Positions 63,699 to 64,000 of a DNA stretch of 64,000 bases are shown here, piece by piece. The position numbers and the translations under genes are program-made. Each line of letters opens with the position of its first letter. Position 1 is the first letter of the stretch. Source of the stretch: Acanthochromis polyacanthus (lineage: Eukaryota > Chordata > Actinopteri > Pomacentridae); the NCBI RefSeq assembly GCF_021347895.1, contig NC_067121.1, forward strand, positions 15,139,962 through 15,203,961, given 5' to 3'. A model generated the notes under the pieces. That model saw only the letters and a list, made by a program, of their open reading frames with translations, made no database searches and had not been told where the DNA came from.

Positions 63699-64000
63699 GC
63701 CTAGCCGCGCTAGACAACCCACGGCAACGAATTTAATTCTCTGCCAGGGTGGATCTAGTTACCCTCCATAAGGCTCGAGGCTGGATTCTCCTAAAACTGG
63801 CCGGACCAATCACCATGAAGTGTAGAGTCAGAAGGCGGGCGTAACGAAGTGACGACAGAGGCGTGACGATTCTGACAGAAACAACCGGCGCACAATAAGC
63901 AGTTATCTTTCGACTCGGCTTTGGCCACAGCCCTTAAAGATTTGAAGCTAAAATTCAACTTGAAAGATAAACAAAGGACGGCACTTAAGTGTTTCATTGA
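63699..64000 (+). mobile_element. 5' end of a DNA element with a possible RecQ-like helicase ORF
   Basis: From CCTAGCCGCGCTAGACAA on, the sequence is unlike the surrounding hAT. Near the right edge the + frame SFDSALATALKDLKLKFNLK, then DKQRTALKCFI, is open to the end of the window. From memory it matches the start of a RecQ-type helicase ORF found repeated in fish genomes (the next motif would be the Walker A loop), but that motif lies outside the window, so this is tentative. No start ATG is visible in frame. Confidence 0.35.

Overview
The window is vertebrate nuclear DNA, most likely from a teleost fish. Host genes are split into short exons with GT/AG junctions. The mobile elements are fish types: Tc1/mariner, a Rex1/Babar-like LINE, an L1/Tx1-like LINE, Gmr1-like Ty3/gypsy elements, hAT elements, tRNA-derived SINEs and a Ty1/copia element. 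Two host genes are present and lie tail to tail. A polyhomeotic-like (PHC-type) Polycomb gene runs on the + strand, with six exons between 26332 and 54045; its 5' part is not seen. dapk3 (ZIP kinase) runs on the - strand, with eight exons between 56548 and 60264; its first coding exon lies beyond the right edge.

Layout. 1-2264 is a decayed Ty1/copia gag-pol (-), followed by a foldback MITE. 4298-4807 and 24444-24629 are the two halves of one palindromic ACTAGT minisatellite. Between them is a nest of elements: a Tc1 element (4810-24441), cut by a long-inverted-repeat element (4924-22940), whose right arm is cut by a full-length L1/Tx1-like LINE (9578-22206, -), which is cut by a complete Gmr1-like LTR retrotransposon (12626-18942, +) and a hAT element (20117-21074). 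Several junctions are confirmed by target-site duplications.

The first large phc intron (27553-38872) holds a second nest: a Tc1 element containing a Gmr1-like element, which itself holds a BED/hAT fragment, a THAP/YqaJ-type transposon fragment, a mariner tail, a solo LTR, two SINEs and an unidentified zinc-motif ORF. The next intron (39003-52556) holds a Tc1 element split by a Rex1-like LINE, then a minus-strand LTR element whose gag and protease are in one frame across a UGA-CUAG stop and whose reverse transcriptase is deleted. The last phc intron has a second array of near-palindromes. The dapk3 introns carry a CR1/L2-type LINE 3' end and a hAT element with a nested mariner and a nested LINE.

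How it works together: PHC proteins are PRC1 subunits using an HD1 motif, an FCS zinc finger and a C-terminal SAM domain, all visible here. DAPK3 is a cytoskeletal and apoptotic Ser/Thr kinase. Nothing suggests the two genes act together; they share a short intergenic region between their 3' ends. Most other sequence is mobile DNA in many states of decay. The items most worth a second look are the two regularly phased palindromic arrays, the integrase-before-RT LTR element, and the UGA-CUAG gag/protease junction.
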